Below are positions 11,128 through 21,032 of a DNA stretch of 64,000 nt, piece by piece. The stretch lies in contig CAOLHI010002145.1 in the NCBI GenBank assembly GCA_948474755.1, forward strand, positions 186,001 through 250,000, given 5' to 3'. The translations under genes were made by a program, and so were the position numbers. How positions within the stretch are numbered: position 1 is the first letter of the stretch; each line of letters opens with the position of its first letter. Under the pieces are notes generated by a model. It did no database searches and was not told the DNA's origin. It saw nothing but the letters and a program-made list of their open reading frames with translations. This stretch comes from Ctenosaura bakeri. Its lineage: Eukaryota > Chordata > Lepidosauria > Squamata > Iguanidae.

Positions 11128-11279
11128 CTTTTTCTTTTCTCCATTTTTTATATATTCAATGCCAATGGCTTTGGTGCCTTCAAATAAAATTTTTGTTACA
11201 AGTGTGCTGTCTTCAACAGACAAGTTTGGACGGGATAATGCAGGATGAAGGTAGGCACTAGCTGTGCTCCATCTTTGAC
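11128..11279 (-). CDS. CHDH: CHDH, second coding exon (choline dehydrogenase)
   Basis: Continues the choline dehydrogenase frame: the previous exon supplies one base and this exon completes Gly, then encodes 50 codons starting QRWSTASAYLHPAL and ending NGEKKK. This part of GMC oxidoreductases lies after the first GMC signature, in the region leading into the second FAD/substrate half. The borders are an AG acceptor at 11281-11280 and a GTAAGA donor starting at 11127 (minus-strand reading). Length 152 bp, starting in phase 1 and ending in phase 0. The match to vertebrate CHDH is strong by eye (conserved AYLHPALSR, LFEGT, EY-KNG). The next exon, which should carry the second GMC signature, was not found in the window. 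Confidence 0.93.
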
Positions 11280-12776
11280 CTATAAAACGCATTGTCATTT
11301 AAACAGTTACCACAATAAAGTGCAACTTTCATTGTTCCCTTCATTGCGTTATACAAACAAATTGCTTCTTCTAGTGTTACTATATATTCTTCATTCTCTT
11401 AACTCCAGTCCAGCAGCTAGTGAGATACCAACTCATCCACAGAAAGTTTTGTGTGCATGTGCACCCACCCACACACACACACACATATCTCTCTTCACAC
11501 ATGAAAGGATCCAGTGCAATCATTCTGTTGATGGTCTCCTTCAGTGGAACAGGAAAAAGCTGTTAATCTCCCCAGCACCCTTGCTACGCCGCAGGCAAAC
11601 TCAAAACCTGTTCTCAATGTCATCTGCGAAACCCTGCAGAGCAAGTTTTTTGGAGGGCTGCAGGCAGTAGGGGAGAGAATGTCCCACTGGAATAGCAAAC
11701 ATCTGCCAGTCCATATTTAGTATGCAAGATGCTGCTGTAGAACCAGAAGGGCTAGGGATTGGAGTATGAGTTGTTCTTATTTATTCCATTGAATTTTGCA
11801 TTCAATATGGTCTCAGCCTACAGCACTGGGAAAAGATTAGAATACTCTATGTTTGCCACTCCATCTTCAAAGTCCAGATGAGCAGCATCCTTCAATGTCA
11901 ATAGTGACAATACTAATCACTCATGTGAGGGCTGAACAATTTTGAGGGAACAGAGGTGCACAGTTGGGTATTTAAACTTCTCAGTGAACAAATACTGAAG
12001 TGAGCTATGCTTTGCTTGCCTGACAGTGGTTTAACAGGAGCTTATTCCTGAATAAACATGAAAAGAATTGTACGCTTAGTGGGAAAGGGTCAACATTAGT
12101 GAAATCTACTCCTGAATCTGACACTGTTTTAGTCCAAGGCACTGTTTTTATCTCCAGTGCCTATAATGTGCATGCTAGCACTTTCTCAGTTGGAATTCTG
12201 AGATTGCCATGCCGGGCTTACATCCTCCACTCACAGCTCTGCTAAAACTGCTGCCCGCAATGCAGTGGCACACTTTCCCAAATCTACTCTTACAACATAC
12301 ACATGGGGTCTGAATTTTACTTCTGCAAGGCCTCCCACAGGCTGTACGTTGCCCATCCCTGAAGTATAGGGCAGGCAGTAAACAGGACAGAGTAGTTATT
12401 TAACTGCCCCTGCAGTTGCAAATTAGTGGCCTGTACAACTTATGCCTTGACACTAAAAAGAAAAAATATCTACATTTAAGAATTACATTTAAATTTGAAT
12501 TCAAATAAAGTGTAAATCCAACCAGATACTACAGGAGTTGTCAAAGATTATTCTATTTAAAGTGGACAGCAAGAAGCTGGCCATAATCTAGAACTCTCTC
12601 ACAGTGAAAATAAGCAATTCCAATTCCAATGACCTGACAAATAAGTTTGAAGAATCGCAGGACTTACTATGGAGGGTTGTGTTTCAAGAACACAATTTCA
12701 AAACAATTATGATGAGTCAATACAGAATTACTGTTGTTGGTACACAAGGTTCCAAACAGAGTGTTTTAAAGCTAAC
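11280..12776 (-). other. CHDH intron between the two coding exons
   Basis: About 1.5 kb bounded by GTTAGC at the 12776 side and ATAG at the 11280 side. It contains a short (CA)n near 11467-11484. No transposon was recognised with confidence. Confidence 0.7.
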
Positions 12777-13524
12777 CTTTGTGTATTGTCATGTCCATCC
12801 AGCCAAAACCTTCTTGCTGAAATCCATTCATGTCCTCTGTGAAAGGGTATCCAGCTTGTTGGGCTGCATCCAAGAATGCACGATGGAGAGGGTTTTTTGT
12901 TTTTCCCCTTGATACATGGAGTGGGCCATTCCCGCCTCGATAAAGATCAGCACCCATCTCGTGAGACTGTGCTTTCTTAAAATAGGGCAAACAGAATTCA
13001 TAGTCCCAACCAACAGCCCCTTCCTTACTCCACCTGTTATAATCTTCTGCGTGGCCTCGAATGTACACCATGGCATTGAGAGATGATGAGCCCCCGAGCA
13101 CTCTTCCTCTGGGCCAGTACATAATACGGTTATCCATGTGTTTTTGTGGAGTTGTATGGTAATACCAGTTATATTTCTCATCACATAGGTTGTAGGTCAG
13201 TGCAGCAGGCATATGAATCTTCCAGAGTAACAGTTTGCTATTTAAAATTGTATCTTTTGGCCCTGCTTCCAGCAGTTTAACAGTGCTATCAGGATCTTCA
13301 GTCAAACGGTTGGCTAAGACACATCCTGCAGATCCAGCTCCAACTATCACATAACTGTAAGAGTCCCTGTTTTCAAAGCTAACCTGAGAAAAAGCCTGTG
13401 TTCTCATTTTCTGACCACTGAAGGCTTTTGAACCATTCAGTGTATGTTTTTTAATTAATCCTCCTCCTCTGTGAAGATGATTGGCATAACTACATTTTGG
13501 AACTCTTCTGATTAAGTAAGACAT
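12777..13524 (-). CDS. CHDH: CHDH, first coding exon (mitochondrial choline dehydrogenase)
   Basis: Choline dehydrogenase is an FAD-dependent GMC oxidoreductase of the mitochondrial inner membrane/matrix side. It oxidises choline to betaine aldehyde on the way to glycine betaine. This exon encodes the start and 249 complete residues. Residues 1-50 are Arg/Lys/Ser-rich and poor in acids, fitting a mitochondrial presequence. The FAD Rossmann motif VGAGSAG is at residues 61-67, with LLEAGPKD at about 84-91. The first GMC signature (GRVLGGSSSLNAMVYIRG) is at about 140-157. The ATG at 13524 is chosen because upstream frame lies beyond a good splice acceptor (TTTTTCTAG, exon start 13568), leaving 44 nt of 5' leader. 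The donor is AAAG|GTTAGC at 12777/12776. No internal stop or frameshift. The neighbour on the other strand is IL17RB, as in human. Confidence 0.95.
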
Positions 13525-13568
13525 ATTTTCCTCTGTGTCTCCTGGTACAAACAGTAACAGGATTTCAC
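13525..13568 (-). other. CHDH: CHDH 5'-UTR part of the first coding exon
   Basis: Forty-four bases between the AG acceptor (13570-13569, preceded by a pyrimidine run on the minus strand) and the ATG. The acceptor implies at least one upstream non-coding exon; a candidate source is the CpG island at 17.6-18.5 kb. Confidence 0.65.
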
Positions 13569-14054
13569 CTAGAAAAAGAGGTGGAAAATGTGTTTGTAAT
13601 TGAAATGCATTAGAAGCCAAGTTTATAGAAATTAAGTTAATGTTCAGTCTGAATCATAGTTTTAGGCCTTAATTCTGCTGTACTGAAAGCAAAAACAGAA
13701 CAATAATTTTAGTCGTCCAAATGATAAAATCAGCACCAAAAATTAGCATTAGCATCTTTTTGTGCCTGCTTATAAACACAGCAACACAATATATTGTATG
13801 CAAAAAAATGTTCACATACACAAATGCTTGCTTTCTCTTCTAGGATAGCCTGAAATTAAACATACCCAACTCCCCTTTTCCTCATTACTGTCATTAGGTG
13901 TGTTTGGATGTCTTAGTAGGTAAGAATCTCTAAGAAAAAAAATTCTACGACCTGAGATAATGGACTTAGTGCATCTTACTGACAAACCCAAAGAAACATA
14001 TTACCTACACATAGTTGGAATGCCAAAGTAGAGCAGAATCATAGATTGTAAGAA
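13569..14054. other. CHDH 5' intron, nothing recognised
   Basis: AT-rich sequence between the CHDH exon and the Bov-B insertion. No open frame of note. Confidence 0.5.
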
Positions 14055-14778
14055 CATTTGGCCTAAGATCAAGATATGAAGCAGGAGAGCAACTGACTGA
14101 ATACTGCGAGACCTACAGTATGTTCATTGCAAACACATTCTTCAAGCAACCAACAAGACATGGACATCAACTGATGGCCAATACAGTAATTACACAGATT
14201 ACTTAATTGGAAGCAGAAGATGAAAAAGCTTCATTCTCTCTACAAAAACAAGGCCAGGAATAGACTGTGGCACAGACTGTGAACTGAGACTATCACAAAG
14301 AAGAACACTAAACCAACTATCATGCCAAAATGCAACCTGAAAAACATCTCTATAGAATTTAAAGAGAATATACAAAACAGATTTGTACTATTAAGCCTAA
14401 TCAACCAGGAGCCAGAAGAACAATGGACTGAAGCCAGGAAAACTGCCAGGAAGGACTGCAAAGAGACACTACCTGTAGCAAAAACAAAAGAGAAGCCTCA
14501 ATGGATGACATATGAAAGTTTTCAAGCAGTTCAGGACAGACGAGAGGCAAAGGTAAAAGGTGACAGAAACCGAGTGAGAGCCCTGAATGCAACTGAATAC
14601 ACTCTAGTTCTAACTAAAAATTGTCAACAAATAGAGAAAACAAAATAAAGGTTGATATATATTCCAGTCCTCAAAAAAGGGGACACGAGGGATTGCAGGA
14701 ACCACAGGATGCTGATGATGTGATACTGAAAATTCTACATCACTTTTTTTTGGGGCATATATGGAGTGAGAAATGTCA

Positions 14779-14974
14779 GGGCCTTTCCACACTATAGTGT
14801 TATTGTGTTATTATTCCACCTTCAACATCCTATGGAATTCTGGGATTTGTAGTTTAGGGAGAGACATTTAGAATTCTCAGCCAAAGAGCTCTCTGACCTC
14901 AGTAAATTACAAACCCCAGAATTCCACAGGATGTTGAAAGTGGAATAATAGCACAGTGTAGTACAGAAAGGCCC
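14779..14974. mobile_element. Palindromic MITE, Harbinger-like, copy 1
   Basis: Terminal repeats GGGCCTTTCCACAC / GTACAGAAAGGCCC are flanked by a 3-bp duplication TCA (14776-14778 and 14975-14977). The arms continue inward as a long imperfect palindrome (TTATTCCACCTTCAACATCC mirrored by GGATGTTGAAAGTGGAATAA). It is inserted in the Bov-B LINE. Confidence 0.85.
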
Positions 14975-15019
14975 TCATACATCCAAGCTGGGTTCAGGAA
15001 AGGAAGAGTTACTAGGGAT

Positions 15020-15135
15020 CATATTTATTTATTTATTTATTTATATCCCGCCTCTCCATATGGATCAAGGTGGCGAACAACTTACAAATAGCATGTATTT
15101 CGAAACATTTCTATACACGCCCCCAACAAGCTGGG
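15020..15135 (-). repeat. SINE/LINE-like tail with (ATTT)n
   Basis: (ATTT)n runs into ATATCCCGCCTCTCCATATGG and CAAGGTGGCGAACAAC, the reverse complement of the common squamate retroposon 3' tail. It interrupts the Bov-B reading frame between QAGFRKGR and the KAFH motif. Confidence 0.65.
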
Positions 15136-15250
15136 TATTGCAAACATACTTTGGATAATGGAACACACCAAAGAATTTCAGAAGAGTATCACCCTGTACT
15201 TTATAGATCACAGCAAAGCCTTTCACTGTGTAGATCATGAAAAACTAAAC

Positions 15251-15565
15251 TTTTTTTAAAAAAATTATTTTTTATAAAAACAAATAACACAGAGAGGATA
15301 GGTTAGAAGGTATGTGTCAGTGTTAGGGATTTATAGATTAAAAACCTCTATGTATATTATTTATTTACATGGATATCTATTTATATAAGTTAATGTGTTA
15401 TTATTATTATTATCAACTGAGTAATAACTTCTTTTTTCCTTTTTTAATTTTAGAATTTTTGAAATGTATTAAGTTCAAACAGTACTTGATGACAGTAATA
15501 ATTTTCTCTATGTTTCATATGTGACAATTATACAACTTGATTTTTTTTTCTTTTTACACATTTAT
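15251..15565 (-). mobile_element. 5'-truncated L1-like 3' end
   Basis: An AT-rich insert begins with T7A8-type sequence like other L1 3' ends in this window (44082, 31515). It is flanked by a 13-bp near-perfect duplication (TGAAAAACTAAAC at 15238-15250, TGAAAAACTAAGC at 15566-15578). Removing the insert brings the two halves of the Bov-B domain together, which confirms the borders. Confidence 0.7.
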
Positions 15566-16496
15566 TGAAAAACTAAGCTCTTAAAGAAATGGGTGTGCCA
15601 CATTTGATTGTTTTGATGCATAACCTGTAAGGAAAAGAGCCAAATTTTAGGACACAATACAGAATAATAGGGAAAGTTTCCAATTGGCAAGAGGGTCATG
15701 AAAGGCTGCATTTTATCACCCTATCTGTTTCAACTTGTATGCTGAACATATCATGCATAAATAGGATTAGACTTGGTGGAAAGAGGTATGAAAACTGGAG
15801 GAAGGAACATCAGCAATTTAAGATATGCAGATGACACCATGCTGCTAGCAAAACATAGCACAGACTTGGAACAATTACTGAAGAAAATGTAAAGGTAGGT
15901 TTATAGTTGAACATAAAGAAAACAAAGATAATGACCACAGATGATTTACATTACTTTAAAGTAACTGATTAAGAAATTGAAATAGTTCAAGATTTTCCAT
16001 GCCCTGGCTAGATCATTAACCAGAATGGAGATTGCAGTCAACAGATCAGAAGAAGATGAGGACTTGGAAAGGCAACTAAGAAGGAACTAGACAAGATCCT
16101 TAAGTGTAAGGATAAATCATTGAAAACTAAAGTTAGGATTCTCCATGCCATTGTATTTCCATTTTCTAGGTATGGCTCTGATAGCTGAACAGTGAAGAAA
16201 ACTGATAGGAAGAAAATCAACTCACCTGAGATGTGTGGGAGAAGAATTCTACGGAGACTGCTAGAAAGAAAAATGGATGGGTCCAAATCAAGCCTGAACT
16301 TTGCTCAGAAGCCAAGATGACTAAACTGAGACTGTTGTACTTTGGACTTATCATGAGGAGACCTGATTCACTAGAAACAACAATCATTATTGGTAAGACA
16401 GAAGGCAAAAGGAAAAGAGGAAAGACTGCCTTACAAATGGATAGACTCAATCAAGGAAACTATAGCCCTGATTCTGCAAGAGTCACTGACAGATCT

Positions 16497-16757
16497 CTCA
16501 TAGAATCATAGAAATCTAGAGTTGGAAGAGACCACACAGGGGCCATCCAGTCCAACCCCCTGCCATGCAAGAACACCCTCAAAGCACTCCCGACAGATGG
16601 CCATCCGGCCTCTGCTTAAAAACCTCCAAGGAAGGAGACTCCACTACACTCCGAGGCAGCAGATTCCATTGCCGGACAGCCCTGACGGTCAGGAAGTTCT
16701 TCCTGAGGTTCAGGTGGAATCTCCCTTCCTGCAGCTTGAATCCATTGCCCCTTGTCC
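16497..16757 (-). mobile_element. CR1 LINE 3' end
   Basis: Starts with TCATAGAATCATAGAA, the complement of the CR1 3' octamer-type tail. GAGTTGGAAGAGACC, GGCCATCCAGTCCAACCCCC and GGAAGTTCTTCCTGAGGTTC follow, all hallmark CR1 segments. Only the 3' end is present. A (GT)n run (16757-16778) follows. Confidence 0.88.
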
Positions 16758-16778
16758 TGTGTGTGTGTGTGTGTGTGT

Positions 16779-17387
16779 TACCAAGTCACCTGTGGACTTA
16801 CAACAACCTCATGAATTTCATAGGCTTTCTTGGGCAAGGAAGACTCATAGAGTCACAGTAAGTTAAAGCTGGCCTGGCAACAATGGCAAGATTCACCTGT
16901 GGAGGAACCGAGAGAAGGCAGCTTCAATGGAAACGCCACTTGCTATTACCTCCCATCTGTCAAAAGCAGAGTCATTTTCAACACAGCTTTTTATTCAGCG
17001 CCGAATAGGGTGGAATGCCATCCCACTTCTTTTTAGGCAGACATTGTTTTCCTTGTAAGCAGGAAGCTAACTTCCACATAAATGGAAATCCTTAAGGCTA
17101 GAAGTCCTGATCCAAGGGAAGCTAACACAAATCAGTTCCACCACTGTAGAAGCATGTGGGCGGACTGTAATGTCTTGTATGTACGTTTAAAATATTATTA
17201 ACAGGTATCTTAAACTACATTCAGCTAAGTGACACCACCGTGGCCTATGAGAGCCAGAAAGTCCAGGAAAACAGACTATGCCTGATTATAAGGAACATGA
17301 AAAGCTGCGGAGGGACACCCCTCAGCGTGAAAGGCAGTTGAAAGCAGAGCCTGGAAATGTTGACAAAATAATAATAATAAAAATTTA
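16779..17387. other. Intergenic/5' intron, weak SINE similarity at the start
   Basis: 16780-16850 (ACCAAGTCACCTGTGGACTT ... CTTTCTTGGGCAAGGAAG) vaguely resembles the 3' body of the tRNA-derived SINE. Nothing is recognised beyond it. Confidence 0.4.
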
Positions 17388-17393
17388 TTTTTA

Positions 17394-17448
<55 letters not shown>

Positions 17449-17507
17449 TATATCCCCCCTCTCCCAACGGATTATGCTGACAGAAGGATTCTAGGAATTG
17501 CAGTACA

Positions 17508-17559
<52 letters not shown>

Positions 17560-17575
17560 GTAGTAGTAGTAGTTT
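17388..17575. repeat. (ATT)n and (AAT)n microsatellites flanking a retroposon tail
   Basis: (ATT)n at about 17393-17448 is joined to ATATCCCCCCTCTCCCAACGG, a diverged SINE-tail block. After 60 bp an (AAT)n run follows at about 17508-17560, then (TAG)n. The opposite-strand repeats could pair with each other. Confidence 0.85.
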
Positions 17576-17599
17576 CCTGAGGTCTGCCTGAGGGGGAGC

Positions 17600-18480
17600 T
17601 AAAAGTTTCCAATAACCGCGATGCCTCTACGGGCAAACGCAACCGCCTTCCTCGTTGTTGTTTTAAATAGCAAGTTCCCTACAGCGAAGGAGCTGTCAGT
17701 TTCTCCCCCCGCGCTCCCTTCTCGCGTAATATCGGAAGGGCGTGTGGCGGCGGGCCCGGGCCTCCCCGTGGGCGCAGTGGGACCGTGGGCCGCCGGGGGG
17801 CAGGCAGACGTGCCTCTCTGTCGGGCAGAGGGTCCCCGTGAGCTTACTCGGGAGGAAGCAAGGGAGACATTTTACCTCTCCTCCGGCTTGCTTTCAGCGC
17901 TGGCTCCGGTGGTCACGTAGAAGGCAAAGCGCTGCCAGGAGAACTTTGAAACGGGGCAGCGACGAAGAAAGAGGGCGAGCCGCGTCTCTGTGGCAACTGC
18001 TTTCTTCTCTCGCTCTCGCCCCCCCCCCGCCGGCGCCACGACGACTCTGGAGTGTCGCCCCTTTGGCCTGTGGCTACCCCTGGGCCACCGCTTCCCCGAG
18101 TCCGCCCCTCCCCACACCGACTGTGTCCCTTCCCCCCCCCCAGTCGCCCAGCCCCAACTCCCACAGGGGCCTCCTTCGCCCACTCAGGCGAACCCAGACC
18201 GCCCCGCGCCCTCGGCTCCCGCCGCCGTTGGGCCCCAAGCAGCCCCGCCGCCCACCCACCCCCCGGCCTCCGAGCCCCTCTGCCCCTCAGCCCACGGCCG
18301 CCGCCGCCGCCGCCGCCTCCTCCTCCTGGCGCAACTCGCGGCTCAGGGCTGAACTTTCCCGGCCCCCAGACCCCGGGCTGGCGGACAAGCACCGGCGCAA
18401 GGCAAGCTGCCAGTCCCTGCGAGGAGGCGTGTTCTCGGGGTGGCTGGGCTGGGAGGACCCCCTTTCTTCAACCCCCTTCT
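17600..18480. promoter_or_regulatory. CpG island, candidate CHDH promoter/non-coding first exon
   Basis: An abrupt GC- and CpG-rich block lies between AT-rich flanks and carries GGGCCCGGGCC and GGCGGCGGGCC clusters plus a (CCG)n run at about 18296-18320. No terminal inverted repeats were seen, unlike the other GC-rich islands here, so a promoter is the simplest reading. On the minus strand a plausible donor GAGAG|GTAAAA sits at 17876/17875, which could link a non-coding exon to the CHDH acceptor at 13568. There is no TATA box. The long open frames on both strands are low-complexity Pro/Arg/Gly and are not supported as proteins. Confidence 0.6.
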
Positions 18481-18887
18481 TCCCCACATGTATGGGTATA
18501 TGTATGTGTATACCCCGCATTTCCTGGGTCTTTATTTTCTAATACTTGTAGGAAAGATTTGAGATCCTGTGTCTCTAATACCTCAAACTATCTTGTCCAG
18601 TACCTGTAACTTTTCCCCATATTCCCCAATCCAATCTGTATGGGGATTATGAACACAGAAGGTTGAGTTCCTGAGGGAATACACCGCCCTCCTCCTTGCT
18701 GCCAGGCCTCAGCTCCATAGCAACCCCCAGGCCAAGAGGTCTCTAGCTAAGAATTCTAAAGGCCCCTCCCTAAAACTGTAAACCCCAGGATTGCCTAGAT
18801 TATTCTCAAGCAGCCAATCATATGAGGTCTTCGCCTGACACGGATAGACGAACTTTGACTTTTATATGTAGTATTAGATATTAGTAA

Positions 18888-19038
18888 AACCTATAGCTAT
18901 GATTTCACTTTCTACATCCTATGGAATCCTGGGGTTTGCAGTTTCCAGCCGGCCCCTCCCGCAACTGCAAACCCCAGGATTCCATAGGATGTAGAAAGTG
19001 GAATCATAGCGCTATAACACTCTAGTGCGGAAATGTGG
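18888..19038. mobile_element. Palindromic MITE, Harbinger-like, copy 2 (left end eroded)
   Basis: Nearly perfect inner palindrome: TTTCTACATCCTATGGAATC CTGGGG mirrored by CCCCAGGATTCCATAGGATG TAGAAA. The right end is GTGCGGAAATGTGG; the left terminus is diverged, so no target duplication can be read. Confidence 0.8.
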
Positions 19039-19325
19039 ACTACTATCTCCTTGTACTTCTCCCCTTCGGTTCGTGATCGGGAATGCAGGGAGTCTGGAGG
19101 GGTGGACTAGGTGACATTAAAGGCCCTGCAAGAGTCCTGGGTCTGAGAGGGGAGCTAGGCTGATGATCTCTGCCTTAAAGCGAGGGAAAAAGAAAAGCTC
19201 TTCCCTTTGAATGAATGACTTTCTTCTTGGTGTCCCCGCTTCTAGTTCATCCCTCCTAAACTAACGGAGACCTAAGATTTTCCCACGGAGCTAGCTGGTT
19301 TCTTTCCAGTCCTGTTTCTCTCTCT

Positions 19326-19490
19326 GGCAATTTCCGCACGAGCCTGTTATAGCGCGATGATTCCACTTTCAAGCTCCTCTGGAATCCTGGGGTTTGCAGT
19401 TTCGGGAGGGGCCGGCCGGCAAACCCCAGGATTCCAGAGGAGCTTGAAAGTGGAATCATCGCGCTATAACAGGCTCGTGCAGAAATGGCC
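19326..19490. mobile_element. Palindromic MITE, Harbinger-like, copy 3
   Basis: Ends GGCAATTTCCGCAC / GTGCAGAAATGGCC, flanked by TCT on both sides (19323-19325, 19491-19493). The arms are almost perfectly complementary for about 70 bp up to a GC-rich centre (GGGGCCGGCCGG). A high-identity hairpin, so probably a young copy. Confidence 0.9.
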
Positions 19491-19493
19491 TCT

Positions 19494-20833
19494 GTCTCTG
19501 TCTCTCTCTCTCTCGCCTCCCGGGTCCCGCCGCCGATACAACCTTTTACAGTATGTAAATGTCATAATCTCTTCCCAGGAAAGAGTCATTTGATTTAGTG
19601 GTTCCAGAGAAGGGACAAAGCACGGTTTATCTTCGAAACGAGCCTCCGATTGAAAAACTCACAAAAACCCGAAAACCAGCGTGTCCTGGCAGAACACTTT
19701 GCGAGTTGCACAAGCCGCGCGGACGTGATGTTTTCTGCAAACCGGATCGGTTGCGGTGGAAATATACATCTGCCTCCTCCCTGGTCCCAGTACTTTTCCT
19801 TTGGCAGAACAGCCGCTGGGGTGTGAGCGAAGGCTCAGCAAGGGACAGGTCAAAGGGGGGGACACTTTATTTGTCATTGTTATTGCTGTTAGGAAAAGTG
19901 ATGTATACTTGTTAGAGCGTAATATAAAGCCATGGTGAGGGGGAAGTAGTTAAATAAATAAAAAGAATTATACTTCCTCTACCTCACTGACATAGATTAG
20001 ATTTTAACCGTTGTTACTGAGTTTGGAAAGGACTTGAAGGCATACCGCAACCAACTCTGTTTTGCATAAGAGGGAAATGTTTTTCTTTACTTTTCAGACT
20101 CGCCTCCCCCTCCCTTTAGTCTTATATCTGCTGTTCAGTTTTGTGTTAAAAAATTGTGCTTTAATTGTATTTTATTTTCATTGCAAAGTTATTCTTGCTA
20201 GCTTGCCGGAGTGCCAGTTTTTAACAGAAAGTTGGGGTATTACTAGTAAGAAAGAAGGAAAAGGAAAAAAAAGACCTACATTGCCTCAAGGTAGGCAACC
20301 CTACTTTCATCTGCCTCTAATATATGGAAAGGCAATGCAGAGGAAATAAATGAAGCTCATCTCTATTTACCTTAGAAGGATCTCCTCAAATTGGTTAGGA
20401 ACACCTTTCCATTTTAATGCAAAAAATTAGATCTCTGTTTTCTTGGGTTGACCACTTACAGTTGGTGCAGTTGGTTACAGCTGGTGCTGGTTTTTTATTC
20501 CTTTAGCTGTATTGGGGGAAATATTGAATAAAGAGTTTGATGCTGAATAAATTTCTTGCAGTTCCAGTTGAAAATTATAGAAAAGTTGTGATTAAATTTT
20601 AGATTTCATTTACTTTTATCAAGAATTCATTTGGGCTGTTTTTCAGGGTTACGTTCTCACAAAACAGTAGACAGCACACTCAGCTATAAAATAAGCCTAT
20701 AGAATACTTTGTGGCGCTGCTTTCAAAGCAGAAACCCAATGTGAATTCTATTGGGAGCTGGGGCCACTGCAAAGAAGTCCTCTCCCTTTTATGCATGTAT
20801 TTTATGTATTTTTATGCATATTGGTAAGCAGTA
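19494..20833. other. Intergenic, nothing recognised
   Basis: A (TCTC)n run to about 19514, then unique-looking sequence. Small open frames show no family signature. Confidence 0.5.
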
Positions 20834-20999
20834 GAGCCAATGTCGTGTCGTGGTTCGAATGTTGGACTATGACCCTGGAGACCAGGGTTCAATTCCCTGC
20901 TCAGCTTGACTTTGGCCACATTGCACACTCTCAGCCCCAGAAAATCTTGTGATAGATTCACCTTAGGGTCGCCATAATTTGGAAATTATTTGAAGGCAC

Positions 21000-21032
<33 letters not shown>
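20834..21032 (+). mobile_element. tRNA-derived SINE, complete, with (CAA)n tail
   Basis: The 5' head resembles a tRNA with a B box (GGTTCAATTCC, about 20886-20896). The body contains CTCTCAGCCCCAG and CACCTTAGGGTCGCCATAA, and the end is GAAGGCACACAACAACAACA. RNA polymerase III would be the expected transcriber. Seven other copies or fragments occur in the window. Confidence 0.85.

Larger units (their letters stand above)
14055..16496 (+). mobile_element. Bov-B/RTE LINE, degraded, with three nested insertions
   Basis: Plus-strand fragments follow the RTE/Bov-B polyprotein in order. Endonuclease C-terminus (IANTFFKQ at about 14127) comes first, then the linker (EEQWTEARK...KPQWM, about 14410-14510) and the RT start (VLKKGDTRDC, about 14660-14695). 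RT core follows (QAGFRKGR at about 14985; FI-H-KAFHCVDHEKL at about 15200), then KEMGVPHHLIVL (about 15585), the frame around the YADD position near 15830, and the C-terminal domain (about 16090-16490). Many stops and frameshifts make it an old pseudogene. The nested insertions are a MITE (14779-14974), a SINE-like tail (about 15020-15135) and an L1-tail-like piece (15251-15565). Confidence 0.85.

Noticed and set aside
13524..13620. An earlier CHDH start codon at 13620
   Set aside because: That extension lies upstream of a strong splice acceptor (13570-13569) and would be intronic.
17742..18609. Long Pro/Arg-rich open frames in the CpG island
   Set aside because: Open in several frames on both strands because of GC content; no domain, no conserved start, no splice support.
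20834..20910. tRNA gene call on the A/B-box-like head
   Set aside because: Cloverleaf is not preserved and the sequence continues into a SINE body with a (CAA)n tail; it is a SINE head.
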